Below, in pieces: positions 9,438 through 21,711 of a stretch of DNA of 64,000 nt; the stretch's first letter is position 1; every line of letters begins with the position of its first letter. The position numbers and the translations under genes were made by a program. Source of the stretch: Cerioporus squamosus (Eukaryota; Basidiomycota; Agaricomycetes; Polyporales; Polyporaceae); assembly GCA_022592435.1 (NCBI GenBank), contig JABYQS010000149.1, forward strand, positions 29,558 to 93,557. Direction: 5' to 3'. The notes below the pieces were generated by a model, which had not been told where the DNA came from, made no database searches, and saw only the letters and a list, made by a program, of their open reading frames with translations.

Positions 9438-11246
9438 GCCGTCAGTAGGGCAGACGCAGTGAGCAGAGCAAGCAGAGTCTGAGAAGGGAGTAAGCTGAGG
9501 GTGTTACTTATCACTTTGGAACGAAAGACGTTGGGCCAAAACCACGACAGTGATGATCGAAACCCCGACTTCGGCGCTCCGATAAGGGCAAGCATTTTTC
9601 GATCTCCGTCCGAGCCCACATGTCCGAGTCTCTATTGCAGCTTTCAACGTCCATCGAGCGGATGCGCCAGGACGTCTCCGGGATATAAGTCGTAAGGCCG
9701 AGCAAGCACGGCAGCACCCGCTACCCTACAATTAGAGAATTTTGAAGAGTATCATTCTTGATGTAATATGTCAGTAAATATGTGACGATATGTACATGAG
9801 GGACCAGTAGTGAACACTCTACAGTGAAGAAGGAGGCCACTGCTCACGTCGCAAACATGTAGCGGAGACGAGAGTGATGGGAATATAAGAGGTGTACAAG
9901 TAAGGAGTGTAGGCGAGGAGAAGAGAGTGGAAGTTAATGTCATGGAGGCGGGAATGGCTTATGGCATCGAAGTCAGAGCCATCCTGCCATGGTCGTTGGT
10001 TGAATAGAGTATATGACAGCGGCGCTGGCACTGACTCGAGGGCGGGACCATCGCTGGCGACACTGCCGACAGCTGCCGCAGCTGTCTCTTCGCCGGATGC
10101 CTTCCACAGCCTGAGATGGCATGTGCTCTGCAAGAGAGTCGCCAGACACGTCCTCGGAAACATAGTCAGCCTTGTGGGGACTGAGACATACCGGGTGCGG
10201 GGTCTGAGGATTACTGTGACGCCAGTACAAGTGCAGCTTCGGGCTGTAACGTAGGCGAGCCCTCTTGCGTGGAAGTCGATTCGAAGTACCGCTTGCGGTT
10301 CGGAGCTGGCAGATGGCGCCTTTTCCTTCCGAGTCAACGCCAGACAGAGTCGGACTCTTTGAGTGTCGACTTTCCAGAGATGCTGTCAGCAGAGGGACAT
10401 TGGAGTTTCAGTAGTGGGGGAGGCGAGCGGAGAGCTCGGAAAGGGAGTAGCGCATTGTCGAACTTGGGAGACCCTTGCACTGCGACCGCCATATTCTTGC
10501 CCTCAGATGAAGTACGAGCGGGTGATGACCGCGGACTTGGCTCGTGCGGCATAGCCTATCCTCCGGTGTCGTTCCTCCGATGGACGCGGCCTGGGTGCAG
10601 TTGTACGTCAATGTGGACTGATCAGCTGAGCAGAGGCAGCAGTTGGAGAGGGAGGGGCGCTTATCCTGGACTCTGGCTACTTAGAACACGCGGGCAACTC
10701 CCTAAGCAGACTTGGCTAGTCGGTAGGAGAATGAGAATGACTCGGAAGTGTGTGTGCTGGAGTCCGTCCCGCGGAGTCGAGCACGATGTGGTGACGGCAA
10801 TTTGAAGTAGAGGACGAAGGCAAATGGACGGAGGCCGCTTGCAAAGAGCCATAAGACACTGTCTCAGGATATCGACTTTTCTGATGAGGTAACGAGAAGA
10901 AAGGACGTCGAGGATCGATACCGGAACCCCAGCGTAGGAGCCACCAATATCATGAAACCTTGAGGATAGACATTGTAACAACGGCAGATAGAAGCCGATC
11001 ATAAGTGGGGTCAATGCCGATAATGCTTTGTCATATTGATCCAGGTAAGAAAAGCCTGCCTGCCCTGAACAATTTGAAGGAACACACGAATTTCGGATTT
11101 TGTATCAGTCTCTGCGCACGAGTTCTAGTCCAAGACCCACCTACCAGAGGTAGCGGGAATATAGACACAGTCAGGAAGTGAGTATAGCTAACTTTGCGTG
11201 AGCAGTAACATGACTGTGATACTGAAAACCTCCTGATCGAACAGAA
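9438..11246. other. Divergent intergenic region between RPAP1 and PRMT3
   Basis: About 1.8 kb without a gene I can defend. A minus-strand ORF at 10334-10552 (72 codons, Ser/Pro-rich) could be an exon joined to more sequence near 10260-10210. A good-looking intron (GTATGT...CTGAC...TTGCAG) lies on the minus strand near 10125-10190. I could not connect these into a convincing protein. Confidence 0.4.
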
Positions 11247-13491
11247 ATGGCGCTCAGGTTAACCAGTTCTCACATCCTCGAGCAGGAACATCACTCGGAC
11301 CCAGAACAGGGCGATGATCATCCGGGGACATCTAGCTCCGAAGATGAGGAAGATGACGAGGATCTGACCTGGGACGACTGGGTCTCCGATTCTCTCGCGA
11401 GACGCCCGTGCAAATCTCTGTTCGAAAACCGGACGTTCGACACTGTGCAGGAAACGCTGCTCTACGACGAGAAAACCCACGGATTCAGTCTCAAGGATAT
11501 CACCGCACGACTTGGTCAGTTTCCTGTCTTCAAATGCACTGGCCGGGACCGTCCGCTAACCGCCTTTGCAGGACTGGATCCATATAAACGCATCCGACTG
11601 ATCAATTGGATCAGGAAAGAGGTAGCGGCTCGCTCTTCTTCTGCGAGGGTCATGTCTCACGTCGCGTAGCATCCCTCTTCGTCAGATGTAGCAGCACTCA
11701 TTGGCTCGGAGTCGTTCTTCACCTCCGATGAGTATCTCAAGCCCAGCGTGGAAGACGACCCGTTGCTCCGTATGTGCTACATCCATACTATCGCTGCTGG
11801 TCACTGATAAAAGCATATGTAGAGATCGAGCCCGATGACTGGACCGACTCCGATGAGGAAGAAGAGCTTCTGAAACCAGAAACGCCGCAGGATCTTGCAA
11901 CCGCCACCCGCCGCATCCAGGCTCTCCAGCGGAAGCTTGAACAAGCGAAGAAGGACCTCATATACTACCGTCAGTTTGTCAGCGAGCGTTTGAACCTCGC
12001 TGGCCTGACGGACGAGCTGAAGAAAAGCGACGAAGCATCGTCGTCCTCCACGCACGTAGCGGTCCCACTGCGCGACGACGACTCGCATTACTTCCAGAGC
12101 TACGCGGAGAACGGTATGGAGGTGTCTCACAAACGCCGTGTCGCTGCTGATGACGTCGTGCAATCGCAGACATCCATTCGGTCATGATCAACGACAAGGT
12201 TCGCACGGCGAGCTACGCGAAGTTCATCCTGTCGAACCAGGATGCGTTCAAGGACGCGGTGGTCATGGACGTCGGCTGCGGAACCGGTATCCTGTCGTTG
12301 TTCGCAGCCAAGGCGGGTGCGAAGCGTGTCTTTGCGATCGACGCCAGCGACATCGCCGAGAAAGCCCAGCAAATCGTCAAGGACAACGAGCTCGACAATG
12401 TCATCACGTATGGCTCCACCCCTCTCAGTCTTGATTTGTCTGGCTCACAAGGCATCGTAGCGTCATCCGCGGAAAGGTGGAAGATATCAAACTGCCTGAC
12501 GGCTATGAGAAGGTCGATATCATCGTCTCCGAATGGATGGGTTACGCCCTCCTTTACGAGTCGATGCTGGACTCGGTACTCCACGCACGCGATCGCTTCC
12601 TCCGGGAGGGCGGCATCATGGCGCCCAGCCAGACTCAGATGATGTTCGCTCTCTGCGAGGCTGGAGAGCTCTTCAAGGAGCGCATCGGCTTCTGGAGCGA
12701 TGTGTACGGTGAGCCCACCTCATTCCTGTTTCTTTTCATTTAGGGGTATGCTCAATTGGAACATAGGCTTCGACCTTTCTGCTATGGCGACTGATGTATA
12801 CGAGGACGCTGTGGTTGACGTCGTCGGTCCCGAGACCGTTGTGAGTCAACCCGTAGTTATCAAGGTGCGTCATACAGTCTCCCCTCCTTCCTTCTGTATC
12901 CTCACCTATCGGTCTTTAGGACCTCTACCTCGGAGACATCACCCCCAAGCAACTGGACTTCTCTTCCTCCTTCAAGCTCGTCTCGACCTCCGATCAACGC
13001 ATCAAAGTGCACTCCTTCGTCCTGTACTTCGACACCTACTTCACGTCCACTGGGGAGCCGATCCCGCCAGAGACTGACGTCTACATCGTCAAGGAGGGCG
13101 ATCCTGTTTTGGCCGAGGTCTGGCCGCTCGGCGGACGGCCGTACCAGGCGCGCAGGATGAGCTCGGGCAGCCCATTGAAGGGCAAGGGCCTTCCGAAGAT
13201 CACCAGCTTCAGCACCGGACCAGCGTCCGTGCCGACGCACTGGAAGCAGACGATATTCTTCTTACGGGAGCCCATATCGGTCGCGGGAGGTGAGTTTACG
13301 ACTCTGCTCGCGTCGTCCCGTGATATCTGATCGAGAATGCCCGTGCAGGTACCGTCGTCGAGGGAACCTTCAAGTGCAAGAAGAGCTCCGAGAACTCGCG
13401 GGAGCTGGACGTGGAGATCCACTACACCGTGAAAGACCCGGAGGACACGTCCACGCCCGACGTCTTCGTGCAGCTCTACAAGGTTCGGTAG
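11247..13491 (+). CDS. PRMT3: Protein arginine N-methyltransferase, PRMT3 type
   Basis: Nine exons (11247-11514, 11572-11621, 11670-11769, 11823-12113, 12170-12407, 12461-12708, 12767-12864, 12920-13289, 13349-13491) give 601 residues. The N-terminus is acidic, then a PRMT3-like zinc-finger region (about residues 50-75) that keeps Cys in RRPCKSLF and His in EKTHGF but lacks the second Cys. A coiled coil follows (about 150-195). The methyltransferase core has motif I MDVGCGTG (about 269-276), the double-E loop [12 protein letters not shown] and the THW loop PTHWKQ. It transfers methyl groups from S-adenosylmethionine to arginines; PRMT3 acts on ribosomal protein S2 in the cytosol (family knowledge). 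The core looks catalytically complete. Confidence 0.93.
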
Positions 13492-14447
13492 GCGTTCATG
13501 ACTCGCCATGCGAAAAATAGCGGAAGACGTGAGAAGAGAAGTAGAAGACAATGTATCCTTGAGGCTGTACAGTCGGAATCCAGGTCCTTGAGGCTGTATT
13601 TTATCCTGTGAACGAATGCCTGGGTCCGGGCGGCGGGGAGTCTCTCGAGCGGCTTCGAACGCACACCCGTCGACACCGTGTGGGTATTCGAAGAGAGTAT
13701 TTGGCTTCTCCGCTTTCCTGGTACAGCGACCCTGGGAGTCGGCAGTCCCTATCATACCGCCCAATACACTCATAGTCAACGGGGCAGTGTAAGCATGCAA
13801 GAGGGACCCCTGTATAAACCAAACAGGGAACAATGTCTGGGCTGGGCGCGGAATCCGGCCTTCTTTGGGAGAGGTCCGAGACAAGGAGGTAGTCGCGTCA
13901 CGCGCGGACGGAGTTAGCAGCAAGGATCAGCCCTCGACCCAGGGTTACCACGGTGGCGATGCTGCCTACCTTCGTCCGCTCCGCGAGTGACCGCATTATG
14001 AAGACTAACATGGATCTGCACATGTTCGTTCCTTGCTACTATCTGCGCCCCATGTGGTCGTCGGTCTTGTGGTGCAGGACCAGCAGCCAATGCGCTGCAG
14101 AGTTTTTCTCGGCGTTGATCGAGTCAGAATGCAGCGGCCCCGCCTAAGTAGGTTATTCCAACATCCGCTCACCGAGCGTGTGCATATAGGGTAAGTCGTT
14201 GCATCCAGAGGCGTGACTGTGTTATACTATTGAACGGACAGTCAGGCACGAACAGTGTCTATCCGAGAGAATGAGGACCAGGGCTGTCCTCGATAAATCT
14301 GAGTGGGAACGGGGGGTTCGGTCATCCGTCAAGTACGTCGTGTTGACTCCCGCCGTGCTGGGAGGAACGAGACAGAAGACGGTCAGCGCTCTGCCGGAGA
14401 GAATCATCGAACACCAGTGATACTCATCAGGACAGAACCCGCCAGTA
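13492..14447. other. Intergenic
   Basis: Downstream sequence of PRMT3 and of the convergent small gene at 14448-14902. Only short shadow ORFs; no gene, repeat or RNA recognised. Confidence 0.5.
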
Positions 14448-14902
14448 CTACGTCTCGGACGAGGTGGCCGCGCCCGGCGGCGATGACGAACTGGTCGCCA
14501 CAGCCTTCCCTTTCTTGTCCTTCTTGTCCTTCTGCTCTTTCTTGTCCTTCTTATCCTTCTTCTTCGTAGAGGGCTTCATCGGGACCCCAGGACTTCCCCA
14601 CCCATAGGAGGACGACAGAGTGGCAAACGCACTCTCGTAGTCTTTGGGAGCTGGTGTCTTAGCGGGCCGGGATGTGGCGGAGGTGCCCTGGGGGGTAGAG
14701 AAGGAAGGTACGAGCGCGGGGGTCTGGTTTGTCTGAGAAGACTGGTCATGCGTTGGCCAGGGTCTCGAGTGTGGCATCGCGTTCTGCTCTGATCGCGTAC
14801 CTTTGGTATGAGATTGGTTGTAGACGCTGTCGGCGTCGCCACATCTTCGTTAGTGGTGGTGGCGAAAGAGACGAGAGAAGCGGAAGGGCTTGGTTGAGAC
14901 AT
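14448..14902 (-). CDS. Small Ser/Thr/Lys-rich protein of unknown function
   Basis: Two exons (14801-14902 and 14448-14741; intron 14742-14800, GTACGC...GACCAG) give 131 residues. The N-terminal half is Ser/Thr/Pro-rich. The middle carries the distinctive stretch DYESAFATLSSSYGWG, probably the conserved part. The C-terminus is a run of KKDKKDKK-type repeats followed by a Ser/Pro-rich end. There is no signal peptide or membrane helix. The basic tail suggests nucleic-acid or membrane-surface contact, but this is inference only. I do not recognise the family. Confidence 0.7.
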
Positions 14903-15775
14903 CGGGAGAGTTATCAGAGTTGGAATCGGAAGCGGTGTTGATGAGTGGGATCAGGCGGACGCGGCCTAGATGAAGAGAGAGGAATCGGTGAAACTGGGGT
15001 CTTGGTGCGGAGCTTTGGAGATACATATACATACACAGAGACGCTCGGTGCGGCCTCTGTAGACCTCCCATGGTCTTTACAAAAGGTCAGAGCCATCGAT
15101 ATACTGCGAACCCTCTGCCACGAGAGCCCCGACGCTTCCGCAACTGGGTGCGGTCCGGGTGGCACCACCTGGTTCGAGGCAAAATATTCGTCGCAGTCGG
15201 TGTTCAACCAGCTAATGGTGGAACATCGACCGCGCATCGCAGTAAAGTAACACTTTCTCGACGCGCCCTTCCATCCGAAATCGCGCTGCGCTGGTGATCG
15301 AACAAAACATGAGCACTGCGTGTAAGTATTCGCGACCTTGGTACTGAATGACGTACCACGTCGAGTCATACTCAACATCAGGGACAACGGAGTCTTTCCA
15401 GACAGCACATGGAATTGTGGTGAACTCACGCTGGCAGGCACAAGGTGAGCATGAGTCTACGAAGCGGAACCGCCACCGCCGGTTCCGCCGCAGCCTGAGG
15501 TGTTCAAGTGACGGTCAAGTTGGTTGCTTGGTCATCGTCCGCAGCCTTAGAGAGGTCATTCGCAAGTACCAGACGTTATCCGCGCTATACTTTCCTGAGG
15601 ATGAGTGAGAATGTAGGATAGCACATTCGGGGATGAGTGTCGTCCGCAGCTGAGGTGCGCCGCACACGCAGACGCAGACGCCCGGAGTCACTTCCTCCTC
15701 GCGCTCATCCCGACCGAGGCTTGAAGCTTGAAGTTGCGCCTCGCCGCTCTGGCAACTAGACATCATCTTGCCAAG
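14903..15775. other. Divergent intergenic region
   Basis: Lies between the minus-strand Lys-rich gene and the plus-strand oxygenase. It would contain both promoters. No gene recognised. Confidence 0.5.
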
Positions 15776-17399
15776 ATGTCCCTAGTTCAGGCTGCGCACG
15801 AAGCAGAGTCTGCGGAGGCGTTCAAGCACATTCCAATCATGTAACCGTCCACATGTCTCCAAAGTTGCCATGCGAAGGCTGATGACACGTTGTAGCGATC
15901 TCAAGGACGTCGACAGTCCAGACCCCGAAGTGCGGAAAGCTCTGGCTGACCAGGTCCGAGATGCCTGCATAAACGTTGGTTTTCTGTATGGTAGGCATAT
16001 GCGAGGAGGCAGCGAGGGTCAAACTGATAAGCTGATATCGTGCAGTAAAGAACCACGCCATATCTGAAGAGGCCATCGACAAAGCTCTTGCTGCGTCTAA
16101 GGAGTTTTTCTCTCTCCCTCTCGAGAAGAAGCTGGAGGTAGCTGTCACAACGTCGCAAGAGCACAGACAGAGCCGCTGATAAGGCCCTCGATCGACATGC
16201 CGTGCGATCATAGCTGGATATAAGAAAGACGGCCAACTTCAAAGGCTATAACCCCATCCTGAGCAGCAACAACGACCCCGGAAACGGCGGAGATCTCCAC
16301 GAAGGCTTCGAGTTTGGCTGGGAAGAGCTCGAAGCTTGCGCCAACGATGAGAAACGGGCCAACGACGGCGCGATGGCGGGCGCAAACGTCTGGCCTGCGG
16401 ACACCCCGGGCTTCAGGGACGCTGTCCTCGAATACTAGTGAGTCAAGTGGGGCACACACGGGCCCACTGTTCTTTGCGCTGCGCGCGACACTGACCGACT
16501 GCGATCGGGGGTTTCTCCGTCTACCCTCCGCAGCCACGCAGCAGTGAACCTGGGGCGGAAGCTCTTCCCACTCTTTGCCCTTGCGCTCGACCTTCCGGAG
16601 GACTTTTTCGCCGACAAGGTACGTGCTTGGTGGACTCAGGTGGGTGTGTGCTAACGCAGTGAGCGTGAATGTAGACGAAGAATGCCGCTGCGATCATGCG
16701 CGTCCTGCATTACCCGCCACAGACGGGCCCTGTTGACGACAGAGTCATTGGCATTGGGGCGCATACTGAGTGAGTCCCCCTCCCCTTGTGACGATATATG
16801 ACATCTGAGTTGACGGCGTGGCACAGTTTCGAGGTGTGTCTTCCCATCGCATTGTGATTGCTTCCTTGCGCTCATTCCTTTCCGGATCGCCAGTGCTTCA
16901 CTATCCTCTGGCAAGAACCCGACATCCAGGCACTCCAAGTGCTTAACAAGCAGAACCAATGGATCGACGCGCCTCCGATCCCTGGGACCTTGGTCGTGAA
17001 GTACGCGCATGTCTGGCCGTGCTAACTGCACCGAGCTGATGCGTTTTCTCCAGCCTGGGAGACCAGTTCGCACGCTGGACAAGTGAGAACAGACAGATCT
17101 CCCTTGTTTCGCACTGGAGTGCTGATCCCATACGTTACTTCAGATGATGTCTTCAAATCGACCGTACATCGAGCGATCAACAGGAGCGGCGTGCGTCGTT
17201 ACTCGATCCCGCTCTTCTTCGGAACAGACTACGACGTCAAGCTCGAGGTGAGTAAACCCCTCAGCCCGAAGCGTGCGCACTAATGCTTGGAGACTAGCCC
17301 ATCCCCAGCTGCGTCTCGCCTGACCGTCCGCTGAAGTACGAGGTCGTCACCGCCGGAGACTACGTCAAGGCGCGCCTAAAGGCGGCCTATGGCCACTAG
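15776..17399 (+). CDS. 2-oxoglutarate/Fe(II)-dependent oxygenase (isopenicillin-N-synthase-like)
   Basis: Eleven exons (15776-15840, 15896-15990, 16046-16137, 16214-16437, 16534-16618, 16675-16769, 16827-16833, 16894-17000, 17054-17082, 17144-17247, 17298-17399) give 334 residues. The N-terminal DIOX_N-like part has IPIIDLKD, CINVGFLYVKNH and ASKEFFSLP. The Fe(II) ligands are H217-x-D219 (GAHTDFE) and H275 (STVHRA), and the 2-oxoglutarate-binding R285-x-S287 follows (VRRYSIP). The family couples 2-oxoglutarate decarboxylation to oxidation of small molecules. The substrate cannot be read from sequence, and such genes are often in secondary or xenobiotic metabolism. Exon 7 is only 7 nt and completes the codon of the iron ligand Asp219. 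The next gene downstream is a convergent P450. Confidence 0.92.
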
Positions 17400-17582
17400 G
17401 ACCTTCCATCGGAGCTTTTGAGCTCGGATGAGATGAAGGGAAATGTAACGATACGTGTATAGTACGGATACAAAGTGTTGTACAGTAGAACAGTATGCGG
17501 CCATCCCACAGGATACAAGACACTGACAACCAAGAAAGGGGATCGGACGTGAACGAAGTATCGGAAGAGGAGCAACAGCAAC

Positions 17583-20020
17583 TCATGTGTGCGCCTCCCG
17601 CATGTAGGGAGTGACGAGCAAGGGGCACTGGCTGCCTTCTTTGTGCTTGCCCATAACATACGGCCGCGTAAGCACACTGCAGCGCAAGGGTCAGCATCCG
17701 AGCAAGGATCATGAGACAGAACAGATAACGTACACGTTCGCCTTGCCGACCTTATCGCACTCCGCGAACTTGAAGTTCGTGACGAGCACGAACATGAACA
17801 TCTTGATCTCGATGATAGAGAACTTGACCCCGATGCATGACTACGTGCGCGATGTGTTATCAAGCAAGCACGGACTTCACAGGACGCTAGAGACTCACTC
17901 GAGGGCCAGCAGAGAAAGTCAGGATATTGTTGTACAGTCCTGGCTGCGCTTTCACAGCTTCGGGGAGGTTGTCCCACCTCTCAGGTCTGTTCAAAGATGC
18001 CAGAGTCAGTGCTGCGATCGGATGAGACGCAGGCATACAGAGGACATACTTGAACGCCCAGCCATCCGGACCCCAGACCTCGCGATCGAGGTTGAACGCC
18101 TCGATCGGCACATGCACACAGCTGCCCTTCGGCATCACGAAGCTGTTCGCCTCCTCGTTGTCACCATACTTAGTCTGGAGCTTCACCGGGGTCGACGTCG
18201 GGATCACATCGTCCTTTGTCGCCACGCGGATGGACGAGTGCACTGGAGGAATGAGGCGCAGCGTCTCGCGCACGACGTTCTCAAGGTAGGGCAGCTCGGC
18301 GATCTTCGTGTACAGGGAAGCGATCTCGTCCTGTGTGAGTGTCTCGAGAGGGGCTGTTGGGGCGATCGAGAGCAGCTCGGTGCGCAGACGTTCTTGGACT
18401 TCGGGGTAGACGGAGAGCAGGTAAAGGATCCAGGTGACGGAGAGGGAGCTGGTGTCGGAGCCGGCGAACATGAAGGTGTTGATGTTGTGCAGGATGTCTT
18501 CGTCGGAGATGCGCTGGTCGGGAGGCAGATCCGCAGCAGCGTTTGACCTCACTAATCCAGGAATAAGCTCGGAACGCAAAGCAGCGATTGGCAGAGACAC
18601 TCACGAAGCGCGCTAAGGAGGTCCTTCCCGCCATAGCTGGTGCCAGCCTTCTCGGCCTCCTCGATCTTTCGCTTCTTTTCCTGGATCAGACGACCAGCGA
18701 CGCGCTTGATCACCTCATGGGACTTCTTCACCACAGAGTACCGTTGTCCGGGCTGGAGAAATGGAGTTGGGATCAACAGCTTACAAGCACGGATCGAGAC
18801 ATCTCACCGCGAAGCGGTCGAGGATAGGGGCGTATACTATCGCCAGCTCCCAGAAACCGCCTCCCTGCTGAGATACGGCGATCTCGAACATCTCCTTGTA
18901 CGCCATGAACAGTTCGTTAGACTCATCATGGATGGCGTTGAACTCGTAGTCGAAGCCTGCAAGACCGATGACGTCGAAGGTCGCCCGACTGACCCAATGG
19001 CAGACGTCCAGTCTCGCTCCGCCCTTCCACCGATCGCCGTCAGGGTCGTGTTTCGCATCTGCTATGAGAGCGAGCCATCGTTCCTTGAGCTCGAGGGCTT
19101 TCCGGAACGTAACGGGCACGAGTGCACGCATATTCTGGACGGAGAACGCCGGGGTTGCAACCCGGCGCTGTCGTTTGTGCATCTGGCCTTCCGCAGCGAG
19201 CATGCCAATCCCAATCAAGCTGCCAATGAGTGCGCGAGACTGCCATGGCTTCTCGTAGATGGTAGAGTGTTTGAGGATGTGTGCCAGCGACACGGGGTCG
19301 AGAGTAAACAGTCGTTGGTCCCACTGCCAGTAGAGTTCAGCAAGGAGAAAGCCTGTCAAAGCCGAGCTCACACTTACCGGGAGAAAGCCGCGTATCCTCA
19401 CGTTCCGTCCGTAGTGCTTCACGAATGCTTCGTGTATACGAGGGGATCTGGACGGACTGTCGAGCGGTCAGCGAAGTCAGGTCGGGACGAGAACTGTGGC
19501 AAGTCAGAATCCCCAGACGACCGGGCTTCCGCTGATCTGCTCATCACATTGACTACTTCCACTTCCACGTCTCGGTGCATATGAGCAGAAAGCTGTGGCA
19601 GCTTTCGGTGCACGTAAACGGCTATCCGCTCCTCGCCGACGGCGCTAGCAGCTGCATGCCTCTCTGGGTCCATAGACGTCTCAGCCGTGCACCAGCGATG
19701 TCCATATGGGTGTATCCTCTCGTGTGCCAAGAACACCTTCCCCTCACCCTGCCCTCCCCGAGGCCGCACGGTAAGCGCCCATCCGCATCGAGGATCCGTG
19801 GACGTTGTCGGAGAGGAAAGAGAGCACACTGACCAAATGGAGGTACTCACTCAAGAACCATGCTCATATGATTCCCGAACAAACTGCGAGTTGGTGGACC
19901 GGGAAGCTGGCGGAGAGGGTTCCATGCCGGCTCGAGCACAGCAAGATAGAAGAGGTAGGCGACGCCCGCTGCTGCTGAAGCAGCTAGGAGGCTGTAGAGT
20001 AGTGTAGATGAGGAAGCCAT
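17583..20020 (-). CDS. Membrane-anchored cytochrome P450
   Basis: Eight exons (19851-20020, 19378-19456, 18808-19323, 18605-18752, 18050-18551, 17899-17986, 17734-17840, 17583-17676) give 567 residues. An N-terminal membrane anchor (LLAASAAAGVAYLFYLAVL) is followed by the Pro-rich hinge LRQLPGPP. The I helix carries AGSDTSS, the K helix ETLR, then FKPERW and the heme loop FSAGPRSCIG with Cys503. All residues needed for a monooxygenase are present, so it should work in the ER with the separate P450 reductase. The subfamily and substrate are not identifiable by eye. Intron 1 (19457-19850) is 394 nt, far longer than the 53-63 nt of the others. The convergent neighbour is a 2-oxoglutarate oxygenase, 183 bp away. 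Confidence 0.92.
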
Positions 20021-20450
20021 CTCTGGTGGAAGTCGTAGAGTCGAATGAAGGAAGAGAGGGATATATACGAAAGCGAAAGCAAAGACGTTCAGGTCTTATT
20101 GTTTCGGAAGACAATGATAGGTTTGAACGCCGCCGCCCAGGCCAGACGCGGCCACGCCGAGTACTGCCTCGTGGCAGCGCTGATGGTGGCGAGCCCGAGG
20201 GGGTTTGTGGGCATGTAGAATTGAATGTAAGTAGACCAGGGAGGAGGAGGAATGAGTTTCAGTCTCCGAGTCCTGCGAGCTGGGTCTTTGCTGTTGACAC
20301 ATCTTGCTGACGTAAACCGTAGGCGCCTTGCTTGCCATTCTGGGCAGCAGCGGCCTATTACCCCTGAGGCGTCTATTTGCGAGGTTCAATCTTCCCTTCG
20401 GTGACCAAGATACACGACTCGTCAGATCGAACAGTTTAACCACAACAAGC
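20021..20450. promoter_or_regulatory. Shared divergent promoter region (P450 / CCDC25)
   Basis: 430 bp separate the two divergent start codons. On the minus strand a TATATA element at 20061-20067 lies about 45 bp before the P450 ATG. No TATA box is obvious for the plus-strand gene. Confidence 0.45.
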
Positions 20451-21483
20451 ATGGTGCTCTTCTTCACTTCAACAGGTGAGTTCTTGTTTGGAAAGGTCAT
20501 CATTCGCCATAAGTACGCTCATCCGATGTCCCGCTCCTTCGTAGCTGTCGACCCTCCCGTTACAATCTACATGGGGAAGGACAAGTTCGAAAGTGAGCAT
20601 CGCAGAACGCACTTTGGTCACTCAGGGTCAACATTTCCGGCCAGATGAGGACTTGATCAAGTACGCATGGCTGCAAGACGTCTGGTTCCACGTCGACAAG
20701 CTGTCATCCGCACACGTCTACTTGCGAATGCCTGAGGGCATGACATGGGACGCTATCCCAGAACCTCTGCTCATCGACTGTGCTCAACTCGTGAAGGCGA
20801 ACTCTATCGAAGGTAAGCCCCGGAACATGTTGCACTGGTTCACCGTCAACTGAAAGCGCTAGGTCCACAGGCAATAAGAAGGATAACATCGCTGTTATCT
20901 GGACTCCGGCCGATAACCTGAAGGTCGATGCGTTCAATACCTCTTGCTTGTATGCCTCTGACCTCCTGCTTTCCAGAAAACGGGTGATATGGCTGTCGGG
21001 CAGGTCTCATTCCACAACGACAAGCGGGTAAGCGCCTCTTACTTCATGTGCGCGAGCATATCACAGACTTTGTCATTCTCAGGTGAAGCGCAGTAAGTCT
21101 GGCGCCAAAAATACGTTGGTAAAACCTTCTGATATAGGCCATGCTACTCAGCACATGTCCCCAAACGTGAGAACGTGATAGTGAACCGACTGAACAAGAC
21201 GAAGGTCGAGCGACAAGTCGATCACGAGCAAGAGCGCATCGAGCGCATCAAGAAGGAGAACGCCGCCAAGCGAGCCGCTGCCGCGCAGAAGGTTGTCTCC
21301 TCCTGTAATCATCGGAGTCTGCATGCTGAACCTCCGCTACAGAAGAAAGCAGACGCAGAGCTCGCACGCGCTCGGGAGGCCGAGAAGGCGGCGAGATCAT
21401 ATGACAATCTCTTCAACGTAGAGGACAAGGACGAGGTGCCGCAACCGCGGTCCGTTCAGGAGATGATGGATGATTTTATGTAG
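20451..21483 (+). CDS. CCDC25: CCDC25-like NFACT-R (DUF814) domain protein
   Basis: Eight exons (20451-20475, 20545-20592, 20645-20812, 20871-20923, 20977-21027, 21083-21092, 21152-21291, 21343-21483) give 211 residues, close to animal CCDC25 (about 208). Conserved blocks are [54 protein letters not shown] and [11 protein letters not shown] charged coiled coil follows and the protein ends EMMDDFM. The NFACT-R domain also occurs in the ribosome-quality-control factor NEMF/Rqc2. CCDC25 itself is a short stand-alone form, membrane-associated in animals; its role in fungi is not established here. Exon 6 is only 10 nt. The last intron (21292-21342) is 51 nt, has GTTGTC as donor and contains no in-frame stop, so retention would add 17 residues. 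Confidence 0.92.
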
Positions 21484-21711
21484 GCAGGTACGGGTTGTGC
21501 TCCATGCTGAATCTATAGGGATCGTCCGAGATCACGCTTGTTTCACTACGGCCATTTCGATCCTATTGCGAACACAAGATATGGCAACACCGTCGATCCC
21601 CGGAGCCGCCCGACGCTATTCGCAACCCTCTCAAAGTCTGTGGTGCCAATAAGACTCTGCGCAGCAGATCGTCTCAGTCTTTCGGTCCCAGGGAAAACGC
21701 GTTGGGACTCA
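21484..21711. other. Convergent spacer
   Basis: Between the CCDC25 stop and the stop of the minus-strand small gene. No feature seen. Confidence 0.5.

Noticed and set aside
10269..10805. Plus-strand ORF of 178 codons between RPAP1 and PRMT3
   Set aside because: Composition is Arg/Trp/Cys-rich like a reverse-frame shadow, and minus-strand pieces with better Ser/Pro composition and intron signals overlap it.
15776..20020. A secondary-metabolite gene cluster (2-oxoglutarate oxygenase plus P450)
   Set aside because: No polyketide synthase, NRPS, terpene synthase or transporter lies nearby, and the flanks are housekeeping-type genes. Two adjacent oxidases alone do not support a cluster.
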